The notes under the pieces: model-generated
Databases searched by the model: none
The model's input: the letters and a program-made list of their open reading frames with translations, nothing else
What the model was told of the DNA's origin: nothing
In this document: positions 29,152 to 41,469 of the stretch, in pieces
How positions within the stretch are numbered: position 1 is the stretch's first letter
Layout: the number at the start of each line of letters is the position of its first letter
From: Cladophialophora immunda
Lineage: Eukaryota; Ascomycota; Eurotiomycetes; Chaetothyriales; Herpotrichiellaceae
Direction: 5' to 3'
Assembly: GCF_000835495.1 (NCBI RefSeq)
Contig: NW_015622541.1
Location: 2,046,001 to 2,110,000, forward strand
Length of the DNA: 64,000 bases
Position numbers and translations under genes: made by a program

Positions 29152-31980
29152 TCAAAAGTCCTTGATTCCTTGACCCGGAGGACTTCGTTGCTTATGCCTA
29201 GTCCGTTTTCCAGCACCCCATCCGGCATTGACACTTGCAAGTAAATCATCGTCTCGAATCTTCCGGTTCGCGGATTTCAGTCGCCTCGCAGGTGGAGCTT
29301 CCTCATCTTCTTCGTTTGCCCTGTCCTTTCCCGATCCCTTTTTTCTCGATGCAGCCAGTTTCTCCCGCAACAAGATTGCCTCTTCGGGGTCTTCATAACC
29401 TAGCTGCGTCATGGGTGGTGCCGCATCCTGCTCTGTTGGGAAACCGACATTTCTGGGCATGTCCGGATCGTCCATCTCCAATGGAGCTGATTTGAGTGCA
29501 GCCAGAGCCCGCTTTGCCCGGCCAGTGAAGTTGAAGGTGCCTTTCTCAGCTGTAGATGTGCTCTCACCGCTCTGCGTCTCGACTGACTGCATGGTAACAA
29601 TCTCGCTACCAATCCCGTCCGTGTTGATACTGTCAACAGAACTGGCTCTTGAGCACCTCACATTCGAAGCCGTTGACGAATTGGACAGGTTGCTCAGCGC
29701 TCGCCCGAACAACCTGTTCTTCTTTTTCAGTGGATCAGTTTGATTGGTGCCAGCAGATTTCTTTCGGGAGTGCTCGTTCAGGATGTCTCGAATGGCACCA
29801 TTGATTGCTTCAATATCTGTGGTTTTGCTTTGGACTTCAGCCCGCGCACCAGTTTTGATGGGCGCCGGAGCGTTCTCTTTTGATGTCGAATCATCCATTG
29901 TCAAGGTACTGTCCAGTGTTTGGATCAAGGGTCGGTTGTTCACCAAACGTGTGTTTCTGCCATTCGGAGACAATACCCGGAGTGGACAGTTCCCGTTGTC
30001 ATATGAGCGTTCTTTGTTCTCACTTCGTCCCGAGGCACCACTCGCGCTACTAGAAGCAAATGGTCCTTCTTTAGCTTGTCCATGTATCTCCTCTGCCGGT
30101 TCCTGCTGGACGTTTGGATCAGGATGTGACTTTTCCACCGGAATCTCAGGCGCGACACCATCATGTGTTCCATTGCCAACTGGTTTAGACGGGTGGTTCG
30201 CTCTGTGGTCGCCGGCGTTTCGTGGGAGAGGAATCGTGCTCACTTCGACATAGTCTTTCAAGACGCTCCTTTTGTCCGCCGGCCTCTCACTGTTCGCTAT
30301 ACGCGGACGAGCTTGCCTCAGAAGGTAGCTTTCCACACTTGCTCTGGTCTGATTCTTGATCGATGACCACAACCATTCCTCATTAACCACGGGAATGCCC
30401 AGGTGCTGTGCCAGATCAAGCTTGTCCTTTTTGGCATTGCCAGCCTTGCAGACCAGTATGGACACCCCTTCAGTAAACATCTGCGAGTAATTCCCCCCCA
30501 GCAATGTGGCGATCTTGGAGATATGCACGGCTTCCAGACCATCGAAGCCGGTCGCGTTGATGGTCAGATCTTTCAAACATGCCAGGGGTCCAGTCAGTAT
30601 CTGCCCAAGCGGGTAACTTCCTGGGTCGATGAAAGCCTTTGCAAGCATGCATTTTTCAAGCCAGAACTCTGACACCGCCTGGAAGCCATCGCCAACAAGT
30701 CCGGTTGATGCTGAGCCATTCTTGCTTATATCATGAGGTTGAATGACCAATATACTGTCAGGTTTGTTCTCACCGGGATCATCTCCCTCGCTCAAGATTG
30801 TCGCACCGTACTCGACCAACACATTTTGGAGGTGTTTTCTCTAGAATTTTGTGAGCAGGTGGCAGGAATGGCAGGACCAGGGTATCCAGCGGCCTACCTT
30901 CTTCTCTTCGAAATATTTTACTACGAACCGGCGACCAGTCAGAAACCGCAAACTCCCAGACTTTGTGATGGGATCAGGAGCCCCATTGGTGAGCTCGGCT
31001 CGGTGATTGCTAGTGGCAATGGATGGTCTAGCAACGTCTCGCAGGGCAGGCATAGAGATCGAAGGCTTCAGCTCTGGACGCTCAGCCCTTTTGGGCTCAA
31101 ATCCTGCACCGCCCACGATATCGGACCACATATCTTGAGTTTGGCTTCCAAATTTGGCACTTGCCGTTCTCCGGAGCTTTCGAGACGGTTCTGGACCCAT
31201 ATTGTCTTCCCTCGTGCGTTTGCCAAGTTGAGGAGAAGGCCGGGCTTTTCGATTCCAAGCCCCAAGACCTTGTTCAGGGACAGGAACGGTAGGATGATAG
31301 AGTCGCTCGTCCAATTGCATGCCTCTTTCCAACGTGTCCTTGTACCATTTGAGGCTGACAACCTTTTTCTGCCATTGCATACCATATTCGTACTTTTTGC
31401 CTTCGGGCTTCGCAGCGATGAGGTGTGTTACATCCTTGGTCAGATCTCCTGTATATTCTCCGCCATTTTCCTTGACATTCTTCTGTAGCTGGGCACGAAA
31501 AGCAAGGTCATCAAAACCTGTAATGCATATCTTCAAGCCGGCCAAGGTCGGCACCCGATATTGCAGGGTGAGGGCGTCGAGGTCCAAAGGCAAGTCTTTG
31601 ATCCAGTGGTCTCGAACAGCCTCGATCCATTCCGGGCGCAGAACTTTGATATCTTCTCTTTCTCGAGCGACATATTGATATTTCAGGGTATCCGTACTAC
31701 CGACAATGAGGTGCGTCGTGTCGGAAGTCAAGTCGAGCTTGTGCTCGGCTCCCATCTGCATCGCAATGTCGGCATATCGACTCTTCGGCCCCCGTCAGCA
31801 TAGAATCCGAAGCCACTGGGTTCCGGCTTGCTCACCCTGTCCTCCGGGCCGATTGAAGTGAAGCACATCATTACACCTTGGAGCGGTTGCTCGGCGGATC
31901 CTGAGGAACACAAGTTATTAGCACATACCAGCAGCAAATCTCTGAGGGAGATGCGTACCCCGAGGTTCTATTCTTGCCAT
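29152..31980 (-). CDS. dpb11: Four-BRCT replication/checkpoint protein Dpb11/Rad4(Cut5) (TopBP1 family)
   Basis: Exons 31980-31959, 31900-31836, 31782-30898 and 30840-29152 join in phase to 886 residues. Four BRCT domains are visible in two pairs: BRCT1 about 11-100 (GVMMCFTSIGPEDR, AMQMGAEHKLDLTSDTTHLIVG, RPEWIEAVRDHW), BRCT2 about 109-195 (LKICITGFDDLAFR, DVTHLIAAKPEGKKYEY, VVSLKWYKDTLERG), BRCT3 about 305-400 and BRCT4 about 412-500 (LTINATGFDGLEAVHISK, IPVVNEEWLWSSIKNQ). A serine-rich disordered region and a basic C-terminus (KRTRHKQRSP) follow. This is the layout of yeast Dpb11 and fission yeast Rad4/Cut5, the scaffold joining Sld2/Sld3 at origins and activating Mec1/ATR. The first exon is only 22 nt. 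Confidence 0.92.
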
Positions 31981-32922
31981 TCTGCATGGTCAGCATGGAC
32001 CACACAAAGTCATACAATCCTCCTTTTCAAGGGGAGTCGTCGCAAGGCATACGGCTACGGAAGTCTCCGTTCGCTTTCTGCACCACCGTGAATAGGGACG
32101 CGTCGAGGCGCGTCGAGCTGGCACAGCAACTTAGCCGACGCGGGGTCCCGTTCTAGAAGGGTTTTGCTGGGGCTTGGCAAAGGTGGGGGTGTGCCTCCGT
32201 CGTGCCCCTGATTGCACTGGCGGTGCCCTCGCTTGGCATGACGTCGTGGTGCATGGTGGAACCGAGGGTGGACTGGAGGGCATCTCGTTGCGTCGACCGT
32301 GATTCTCAATCTCACATCGATATTGAGGCTAACAGAAAGCAGATCAGATCTCCTCGAGTCTGTAGCTAGCCGGTCCATCTGATTTTGCATGCATTGCTCC
32401 TATCATGGAGCCGCGAGCGGAAAAGATTCTTGTTTTTGCTGACACAACTTTCCCGTATCTCACCCACACTTCATGATTCCCAGTTTAGGGTCTTTGCATG
32501 CTGCAGGGAACACTATAACATAATCGCCTACTATTCTGTGGATTTCGGCTATAGTAATCACGTGCAAACGAGTCTCACGAGTCTTGAGCAACTCATAACA
32601 CGAACGGAAAGACGGAAAACTATCCAATACCCACCATCCAAGAGTCCCTCTCCCACGTAGAACTGTGGCGAGGCGGGAGAAAATATCGCATGATATGTCA
32701 CGCTCTCTGCACCACATGGCATGGTGACCGGGCCGTCTTTTGCATAATCCACGACAGTCAGATCTGATACAGGGTAAGCGAGCCGAAGAAGCCGCTGACT
32801 TCCCTCATCGTCTCCCCAGGGCAGGCTGAACCTTGAAACCCACGCGGAGAGCGGCCTTCCCTCCCATCTGACCAGGACCCTTAGGGGTCCATATGCTCGT
32901 CATGAAAATGTGCGCACAACAA

Positions 32923-32932
32923 GGGGGGGGGG
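32923..32932 (+). repeat. Homopolymer run of ten G
   Basis: Ten consecutive G in non-coding DNA; prone to slippage or sequencing length error. Confidence 0.8.
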
Positions 32933-35051
32933 TCCAATGCGGCGGGACGGGTAGGAAATAGAAATCATCAGTTGGTCCAGCAGTCAGATCCAGACTCATC
33001 CAGAAGCTGACCCCCGCTACAAGGCAAACCCTTCTGAGCACCGAGCACGAGCCCGAACTTGCTCAGCCCCAGCCAGACGCGTAACTGCAGAGCATGTGTT
33101 TGCAGTCTGGAGACATGGACAGTCGTGGGTTGGGCCAATCTCGAGGAGGTAGTTTATGCAGGGTCAACATACCAAGAATGGCAGTGTCCACAGGCACAAG
33201 GATAAGCCATATAGATTGTAGCAGCGACCGCATTACAAAGAATGCAGACTCGGTGACTCAGGGTGCACTAGGGCGTCTCGTCTTCAGATCCGGTTGTCGT
33301 TGTCATCTATGCTACTCGTAGGTGCCCAATCCGTTAGCGTGAGATAGATCTGCTCGTCCATTTTTAGAGGCAGCGATGCGCAAGGCACGGTCGCTTCGGC
33401 AGACTGTGCATGGACCCAGGGCTTGTCTTTTCCGCTGTAGGAAATGTTCGGTAGGGTAGGTTGTCGCTGCTGTCGATGGATCTGGCTTAAGTTGCAGCTG
33501 TGACCTTTTCTTAAACCTCTGGTTGTAGAAAGAAGCAAGTACAAGCGACGAACGGGCAGGAAAGAAAAGGTATAGCCCCGCGAGCAACGGAAGTATCTAG
33601 TGACAAGCACGTACTTTTATGTAGCATTGTGGAGATAGTGTCCTTAAAAGCACGGCCTGTTGCGAGGTTAGACCCAGCGTCATAAGATGGACGGGACATG
33701 GTTGGACGGCGAGGTTGGTGCCTTGAACTTTCTGCCCAGGTGGGACGACACGGGGGATAGAGAGGCCGCAAACCTAGACATTGGGGGCATTTTGAAGATC
33801 ACAAAATCCTGGGATAAAATGGGACAGCGTCACAATTCGAATATCGGCATGTCATTCCTAGTATCCCACCTCTAAAGCTGGAATCATATGCCCAGGCCGC
33901 CCAATCGATGGCCGATACAGAGGTGGAATATTGACGGGGAGTCAGGGAGGCGACGTGGCTAGCACGGGATGCGGGAGACTCGGCTTTTGTTTTCCCTCTT
34001 TGTGCCTTTTCCTTTCTTTTTTGTTGTCAGTTGCTGAGGGGCGATGGCTAGTTGTCCCACGACATCCGAGAGGATCGGCGGGCTGGAGGGGGCTTAGGAG
34101 GAATGATTTGAATTTTGCAGAGCCTGTGGCGACCAGCAAAGTGAATGATGGCAGCCGAATACGCTTTGTCTATGGTCCTGGTGACCCGCTGTGAATCATA
34201 TGGTTCGATAATATCAAGGTGTCGTGGTAGAGAGAGTGGTCAGACACCAACTGGCTCTGCTCACCTGTAAGGCTGGGCATAATGCACCGCGGCCCGCCAA
34301 ATGTCTGTTCAGGCACACGACATGAGTAAGATGTAAAGTTATTAAGTCAAGGAGCCACAGGGCCACGCCTCTTTCTCTCTTTCTCTCTCCACTTTGTTGC
34401 GGGAGCCAGATTGCTGATCAGCTGCTATACTGGATCAATATCCGCCGAGCCGAAACGAAGGCAACCCGGTTGCTTGTTGAATCGAGGGTGGGAGACAGGG
34501 AAAGCAAGGCTCGGCCGAGGGGAGAGAGTCTGTCGATGCGTCCAAACGATCCCCACAGAAAACCGGCTTCTGGAAATTGGGTAACGGGAGAAGATCTTTG
34601 ACGCTTTATATCATCGCCATCATCAACTGACGGGCTGACGAGGGACTGACGAAACAAACAAACAAAAGAAGCACCAGAGGCACCAGAGGCCACCCCCCGC
34701 CTGGCGAATCCACCCACGACGTAGTAAAAGGAAGCGCCTGGCGAGCCTGGGACTTTGTTACCCACCGAGCCTAAGGCCCTAAGCTGCTTCGGAAGCACCT
34801 GAGGCCTTTTACCTTGGTTCTCCGGGCCGGGCGTGCCACTCACTGCTGGCTGTCCGCGTGTCATTTATCCCAATCATCTCATCCTCAATCATCATCATCC
34901 ATCGTCCCGGTCTCCCCCAGCATCCTAGGGCCACAATATCTCACTGGATCACTGCCCTGAAAAACCCCCCGGCTGTCTCACTCTGGTCAGTGAGCAACAC
35001 CTCCCATCAGCTCGGTTGGGCTCCCTTCATCTCGACTCTTCTCTGCTATAT

Positions 35052-35071
35052 CACACACACACACACACACA
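35052..35071 (+). repeat. (CA)10 microsatellite
   Basis: Ten uninterrupted CA units in the upstream region of the arrestin gene; a likely length-polymorphic marker. Confidence 0.9.
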
Positions 35072-35700
35072 ACAAAAGCAATGCGCCAATGACACCCAAG
35101 AGGGTCATTCCGGTAGACGGCACACCCTGAACCCCGACTAGTCCAATACGCTGCAATTCTCCATTCAGCTGAATGGTTGCTGCTGCCACATTAGGTGCGT
35201 TCTCTCCACGCCTCCAAAGCCAAGCGCAAAAGCAGGTCAGAGTTCAAAGCTCGTTCCCAATTCAATCAGAGTTGCGGGTTTGGGGAATCAAACTTGAAGT
35301 TGGCACTACAGACTTGCTCACTCCCCCTCCCACGGTTAATCCTGCTGCTTGCCACGGATTGCCCTACTACCATCGATTACATCTTCCGTCCCTCCTTCTG
35401 TGCTGCTCTACCAACGAATCTGACAACGATCAATTACAGTTGCCTCGAGTCACCCAAGCCGCCGCATTCGTCTTGCTCATCCTCCCTGACAAGTTCTATA
35501 TCTTCTGTTCCGCTTGTCACCACCACATACTCAAATCATCCTATTGCCTCTAGTCGCTCGCGAAGCTGGCTTTCTCACGCGAACACGCAAAACGATTCTT
35601 CAGACTCAACCTCCCTACGGTCGCTCCACAGCCGGTTCCTCTTCATCCGGTAGTGTCTGATCGAGTGTACCGACGAAGAAGCTCAGCGGGAACGGAGGAC

Positions 35701-37897
35701 ATGGTGTTCGCCGACGTTGGCAGGCGTTCACCCGAACGACGGGGGAGGAGTCCCAGCGTGGTCAGCGGTATAAGCCATCGATCGAGACACAACAGCAGTG
35801 CCCGGACTGCTCCTGCTCAACCGCCCTCCCCCGAGACACACCCTGCCGCGAACATCACCCTACTCGCAGATGAGAAGCCCGTTGCAAGTGGCAATGGCGT
35901 CTCCGTTTCCATCGCTCTGGCGGAGCCAGTCTTGTTTCTGCAGGGCTTCGATCCTAACGACCCATCTACTCATAGCACCACTATGCTCCGTGGGAGTCTT
36001 CTCTTGAGAGTACAAAAGCAGGCAAAACTGAAATCAATATCTCTGAATTTCCGGGGCAAGTCAGAGACGGAATGGCCGGAAGGAATACCTCCAAAGCGTG
36101 TCGAATTCCGAGACACCACCACAATCATGAACCATACGTGGTCCTTCTTCAACGCTCAGATTCCCCAAGCCGAATACAGCTATGGTGCAGATATTGTCCA
36201 GCTCTCCAAGGGCGCCTCGGTGGAGTCGAAAGAAGTTGGCGTTACAGCATCGTCATTTGACCTCTTTCAGCGTAGTGCCTCACCCGCCAAAGGGCACCCG
36301 ACTACCCGCGATTTGAAGCGGCTGTCCCTCCAGGCAAATCATTCGAGGAGTTTCGGTAAAGGGGACACAATCAATGGAGGACCGACCGTCGCCCAAAGGG
36401 GATTTAAAGTGTTCCATCCCGGTGATTATGTCTACAATTTCGAACTTCCACTCGACTCGAGGTTACCAGAATCAATCAGTGTCGATCTCGGCCACGTCAA
36501 GTATGAGCTGGAGGCCCTTGTCGAGCGTTCCGGAGCCTTCCGTGCTAATTTGGTGGGCACGAAGGAGTTGACATTGATCCGAGCACCCGCCGAGGGGTCC
36601 CTGGAACAGGTCGAACCCATTGCCATTTCTCGGAATTGGGAGGACCAGTTACACTATGATATTGTGATTTCTGGGAAATCGTTCCCACTCGGCTCGACGG
36701 TGCCCATTGCTTTCAAATTGACTCCCCTCGCCAAGGTCCAATGCCATAGGATCAAAGTTTTCGTGACGGAGAACATACAATATTTTACAAATAACAAAAA
36801 GGTACACAGGCTGGAACCGACGAGAAAGGTGCAACTTTTTGAAAAACGAGCCGACGGACATAGTGTGACCTCCTACCCGGGAAGTTCAATGCGGATTCTC
36901 GCGGGCGGTGGCGTCCCCTATGACTATCGCCAACAGGCAGCTGCCGGTGATGAAGATATCCCTAGAGACCAAACAAACTTGCTCGGCAACCTGGATAATG
37001 ACGCCGGAAGTATTGGTCCCACTGAGATGGAGTTCAACGTGCAACTGCCGAGCTGTCATCAGATGAAGGACAAACTACGAAGCGAGCGATTACATTTTGA
37101 CACCACATACTCTAATATTCAGGTGAACCATTGGATCAAGGTATGTCTCTCCAGTTGTTGTGATGTTCTCAATCACTAACAACCGCTTCAAGATTGTGAT
37201 GCGACTCTCTCGACCTGATGAGAACGATTCCACCAAACGGCGTCATTTTGAGATCTCCATTGATTCTCCCTTCAACATTCTTTCTTGTCGCGCAACACAG
37301 GCAAATATCTCACTTCCTGCCTATAGTGCCGGTGGAGGTATTCCCACCTCTACTGACGAGTTCGAGTGCGGATGCCCAGGCGCTGCAATCAGAAGACGAA
37401 ATACGCCGCCTATATCCCAAAGTCGGATTCAATCTGTTAATAATTCAACAGATTTCGGTGCTCCAGCACCCGGGGTGAGCCGAAGTTGGACGAACGACAC
37501 AGGTGGCTTAACGATGCCTACGCAAGCACACGTACACAACGACCCCAATGCTGGACAATCAAGACCCATACATTTACTGAGGAGTCCCTCATTCAACCCG
37601 CCGGCTTTTGACGAGGACGAGCCACCCCCACCTTTGGTCACTCCGCCTCCCTTGTACGATAACATTGTTCCTGGGGACTCGACAAGCGCATTAGCGGATT
37701 ATTTTGCTCGTCTTGCAGATGAGACTTCTGACGAAGACGATCGCTTGGATCGATCACGTGTAGATTATCCCCTTACTCCTGGCGGCCGAGTGAACAGGAG
37801 TATGGATATTCCGAGGAACTGGATGCCACTGGGCGCAGGAGCCAACGCCGAGTCGACTCCATCAGGACTGGCGTCCTCGACGTCAGTAGCAAATTGA
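35701..37897 (+). CDS. Arrestin-related trafficking adaptor (ART/Aly-type)
   Basis: Exons 35701-37140 and 37193-37897 give 714 residues if the first in-frame ATG (MVFADVGRR) is used. The frame is open upstream to 35554 without an ATG, so the true start may lie in an upstream exon. After a basic, serine-rich N-terminus come an arrestin N domain (SVSIALAEPVLFLQG, LRGSLLLRVQKQAKLKSISLNFRG, HPGDYVYNFELPL, VKYELEALVERSG) and an arrestin C domain (LHYDIVISGKSFPLGSTVPIAFKLTPL, NIQVNHWIK). The C-terminal tail is disordered and has a PPxY motif (PPLY, residues 632-635) after an acidic/proline stretch. Such motifs recruit the Rsp5/HulA (Nedd4) ubiquitin ligase, so the protein should direct endocytosis or sorting of plasma-membrane transporters. 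Which transporter is unknown. Confidence 0.87.
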
Positions 37898-38553
37898 GGG
37901 ATTCACTTCTTACTGTGGTGACCACCCAAAATGGTATGATTAATGAAAACGGAGGAATTTATCACGATTTTTGCGAATTGCATCTACGCCAGCGGGACCT
38001 CGATGTTTGGACCAAAGTCAGGTTGGAACTGTAAGCAGAAAGGTGTTAACGAGATTGGATGAACTCATGAGGGCAATAGGCAGAATTTCTTCTCGGGGTG
38101 TTGGCAGGAAAAGATTCTCTTACGATCTGTCCGTGGCAGTCGAGTAGCAAACTTTTGCATTTATTGTGTTTAGTGCCCAAATTGGACCTCAATTGATGCC
38201 TTTGGTTTTATCACCACAATCTCCAAATGATTCAATAACCTGTTCCATTGAATTTAAGAAAGGCCTTGAAAACTTGAGTGCCAACGGAATGGGGAACGAG
38301 GCTGGGCAAGGCTGTGACTTCTGCCCACAAACACGCCAAGAGCAGACGTTCCGCTGTGGCCAGCGCGCAGCTGCTCCAGCGGAATTTTTGGAGCTGCGAG
38401 TTTTGCGTAGCAACAGACACTTTACTTTCTTGTCCGCGCCGTGAACTTACCATGGCAAATGCTAGATGCATTGTGTGATATCAGACATGACTTGTTGATT
38501 GACTTACCTGATTACGGCGGCAATCCGGCGATTGACTCTCTGCAGTTTTCACA
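37898..38553. other. Intergenic between arrestin and MHR1 genes
   Basis: 3' region of the arrestin gene and promoter of MHR1. Somewhat A/T-richer than its neighbours; no gene or clear element seen. Confidence 0.45.
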
Positions 38554-40448
38554 ATGGCGGCCATCACTGCCAACTCAATGGTTCATCAGATACCTCCAAT
38601 GTCCATTCCCGCCATGCCCCGTATACGGCCTCCTCGGATGTTAAAGGGAGAACCTCATCCAAACCAAGTCCTCCAACCTACGGTCGTGCCAAAAAATGCC
38701 AACATAAAATGGGTTCAGGGCAAATGGCGAGCGGGAGGATCTAATGCGGTCAAGAATAAAGCAGCCACGCAAGACATTCAGGTCGCAAAGGCTCTTCGAC
38801 ATCAGACGCATGGCCTTGACATCTACGCCTATCGTCATATTCGAACGAACCAAGTTGTGTACAGCTTGACGAGGACTCTGCAGGTAATGACATCCCATCC
38901 TGCCGCGCTGGCGGGCTGCTAACAAGCGTCTTGTACCAGGAAACAAAAATCCTCAAGCAACTGCTTTACCATGGCAAGAAGACTGTGCCTGCGTCGGTAC
39001 GCCCGGACATGTGGACGCCGTACTTTTCCATACACTTTCCACCTACAGCTGCGGGAGCATTGGAAGGGCTTTTTGCATTCCAGAAACTCCGCGAACTTTC
39101 GATGCAAAGACAACTATCCCCCCCTGAGGACTTGATCAAAGCGACCCAAGAGGACATTGACATTGTGAAATCGAAGCTTGGGTCACCCGTGACGCTTCAG
39201 GAAATGGCTGTTCGTGATGGGCTGGTTGGGAAGATTCCCAAGCTTGACGAAATCCTACCGAAGAAGCTACGGGCACGAAAGTTGATGGATCAAAAAGCCA
39301 CCAGTGTTGCTGATACGGCTTTTGTGCTTGACTGGATATCTTCGGGGCCCAGTCCTTGGGAAAAGGTGACGATGGTCGAAACCAATCGCCTGATAAACGC
39401 CTCGGAAATGACAAACCGAGCACGACGGCGCATCAACAAGATACGGAAGGAACTGGAGAGAAAGGCGGCAGAGATTCGACAACGGGCGGCGTTGGCTCTT
39501 CAGGATCTCCCTGCACACGAACGGGCGCTCCTGCCTCTCACACGCAGCGCGATTCACCAGCTCAGCATGGAGCACCATGGAACGGTCAGCGGACGGAAAC
39601 TTGACGTTGTGGATGGCGAACACGAAAATAATCTGAAGGGGCCGAAAGACTATGATTCCGTCCAATTACGAGAAGAACTGAAACAGCAGAATTTGGGTGT
39701 TTTCAGGGAACGCCAGCAGATCGCGAAAGCAGCGGAGCAGGAAGCTATGAAGGAATGGTTCGATCACAACAAGGTTCCGATTACGGAGAGCGGCTCGGTA
39801 TGGGAACAAGTTTCCGCAGCTCGAGAGTCAGCTCTCCAGGCCTTCGACGCTCAAGAAAGATCAAACGGAAAAGGTTCGGAGACACAGACTGCAACATCCC
39901 CGATGCCTAAGGAGACTGGTGCGAGGACGAGCTCGCACAGTACCGTCTCAAAACCTGATTGGGCCGACAAACCCCGTGAGATTAAGATGTACTGGGCGGA
40001 CTTGAATGACGGACTCTTCGCGGCTTCTTGGCCACGAAACGTCGTACATGGCGCTCTGGCACCTTTCGGGTTAGCAAAAGCCTGGAAGACGAAACTTGGA
40101 CTTGATGACGAGGGTGAATTCCCGAAAGGTGAGCCACAGCAGCAGTACCAAGCCGTTGTGTCCAAGAGCGTACACGTCATCGGCGGTGGAATAAACGATG
40201 GGTGGATGCCAAAGGAGATGGCAAACGGGCATACGCAGCCGCCATTGTGGGAACAACCGCCGTTGGCAGAGATTGAAGAAGAGACGGGGGAGTATTTGAC
40301 TGAGCAGGCAGAGATGCAGGAGGCTGGGTCTGTCTCGCAAGAAGAGAGAGTTGCATATAGGTCACCGACGGACGAGTATGAGGATGTGGTAGTGGAGACC
40401 CGGCCCAGAGGTTTGTGGGGACGGGTCAGAGGGCTTTTTGGTCGGTGA
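38554..40448 (+). CDS. mhr1: Mitochondrial large-ribosomal protein mL67 / recombination protein Mhr1
   Basis: Exons 38554-38883 and 38940-40448 give 612 residues. The first ~210 residues match the Mhr1 family: IKWVQGKWRAGG, LDIYAYRHIRTNQVVYSLTRTLQ, the KQLLYHGKKTVPASVRPDMWTPYFSIHF block and FQKLRELSMQRQLSPP. Yeast Mhr1 was found as a mitochondrial recombination and transcription factor and is also a subunit (mL67) of the mitochondrial large ribosomal subunit. The rest is a long helical, charged extension absent from yeast Mhr1 (226 residues), with a conserved-looking block near residues 445-490 (REIKMYWADLNDGLFAASWPR) and an arginine/glycine end (RPRGLWGRVRGLFGR). No obvious cleavable presequence is visible. 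Confidence 0.88.
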
Positions 40449-41469
40449 ACATCGATGCATCGTTGGCGAAAAAGCGTCCTCGAAGGACGAGGGATACGAT
40501 CAATCCACTCAGAAGAGAAGGTCAAAGCATGGCATCCTCGTGGGAAGGCTGGGGAACCTGAACAACGCCTTGGACATGTCCGAGGAAAGCGATATTCCTC
40601 TGAACCCCTAAGCGCCAGGCTTCTACCGGATCCAGGCGACAGGGCTCGTCAACTGTACCTTCTTTGCCTCTCTCCTGGATTGTGGGTGGTGTACCAAAGG
40701 CCGGCGGGCTCTCTCGAGTACTCTTCACGGGCGAGCTCGACGGAGTATTATATATGTATAGATGTGTACAACAACAACAATAACACCACCACCACCTCTA
40801 TCGATCTCTCTGCATCATGTCTGCCACAATATTCGTTGTTTTGTACTTCCAGACTCGGGACTTTTTGAAGTACAACGCCGAGTCTCTGTTCTGGATGTAT
40901 AATCTGTGTACGGAGCAGACATGTATGAGCTGATAGACGGGGAGAGAGACAAACCGCATTCCGACCCGACTGACCTTCGGCTCATTGAGTAGTGCGGCAT
41001 GGACAATTTCCCACCCTTGAAGCAATCCAACGAGGGAATGGTGGAGGGTGGCACGCCGTGCTGTGTGCGGATTCAGAGCTTCATCACGAGCGACGCGGTG
41101 GTTCTCGTCGGGATTATGTGCAATTTCGCAATTCTATTTGCGCTTTTGATTCAGCTATCCAGTGCATGCCGTGCATAAAAGGCGCAAAAGGGGGTATACA
41201 ACGCTTCCCAAGAAGTTTGGTCGTCCAAAGTCATCAATGCATAAACAGCGTGTTCCTCGTACTTCTCTTTGCACGAGGCATTCCTCCGTGTCCTTGCTGT
41301 ACTTATCATTCAGCCTGCCAAATGGTCGTCCCCATTCACCACTTCATCAGATTGTATATGCAACAGTCCGCAATGTGCATCGTAAGCAAAGTCGAGGTCG
41401 TACAGGTCGTGACGGGGGTATAAACAACTTCGCCCCGTGTATCCAATGCTGTTGTCCGAATGGGAGGAA
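40449..41469. other. Convergent 3' region
   Basis: Between MHR1 (+) and the dual-PH gene (-). Carries a (CAA/CAC)n trinucleotide patch at about 40768-40796. No gene supported. Confidence 0.45.

Larger units (their letters stand above)
31981..35700. other. Gene-poor stretch with arrestin gene leader
   Basis: About 3.7 kb between divergent genes (DPB11 minus, arrestin plus), so both promoters lie here. No gene is supported. Seen: a run of ten G at 32923-32932, an AAAC repeat near 34650, TTTCTCTC repeats near 34370-34390, a (CA)10 microsatellite at 35052-35071, and C/T-rich leader-like sequence from about 34860. Confidence 0.45.
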
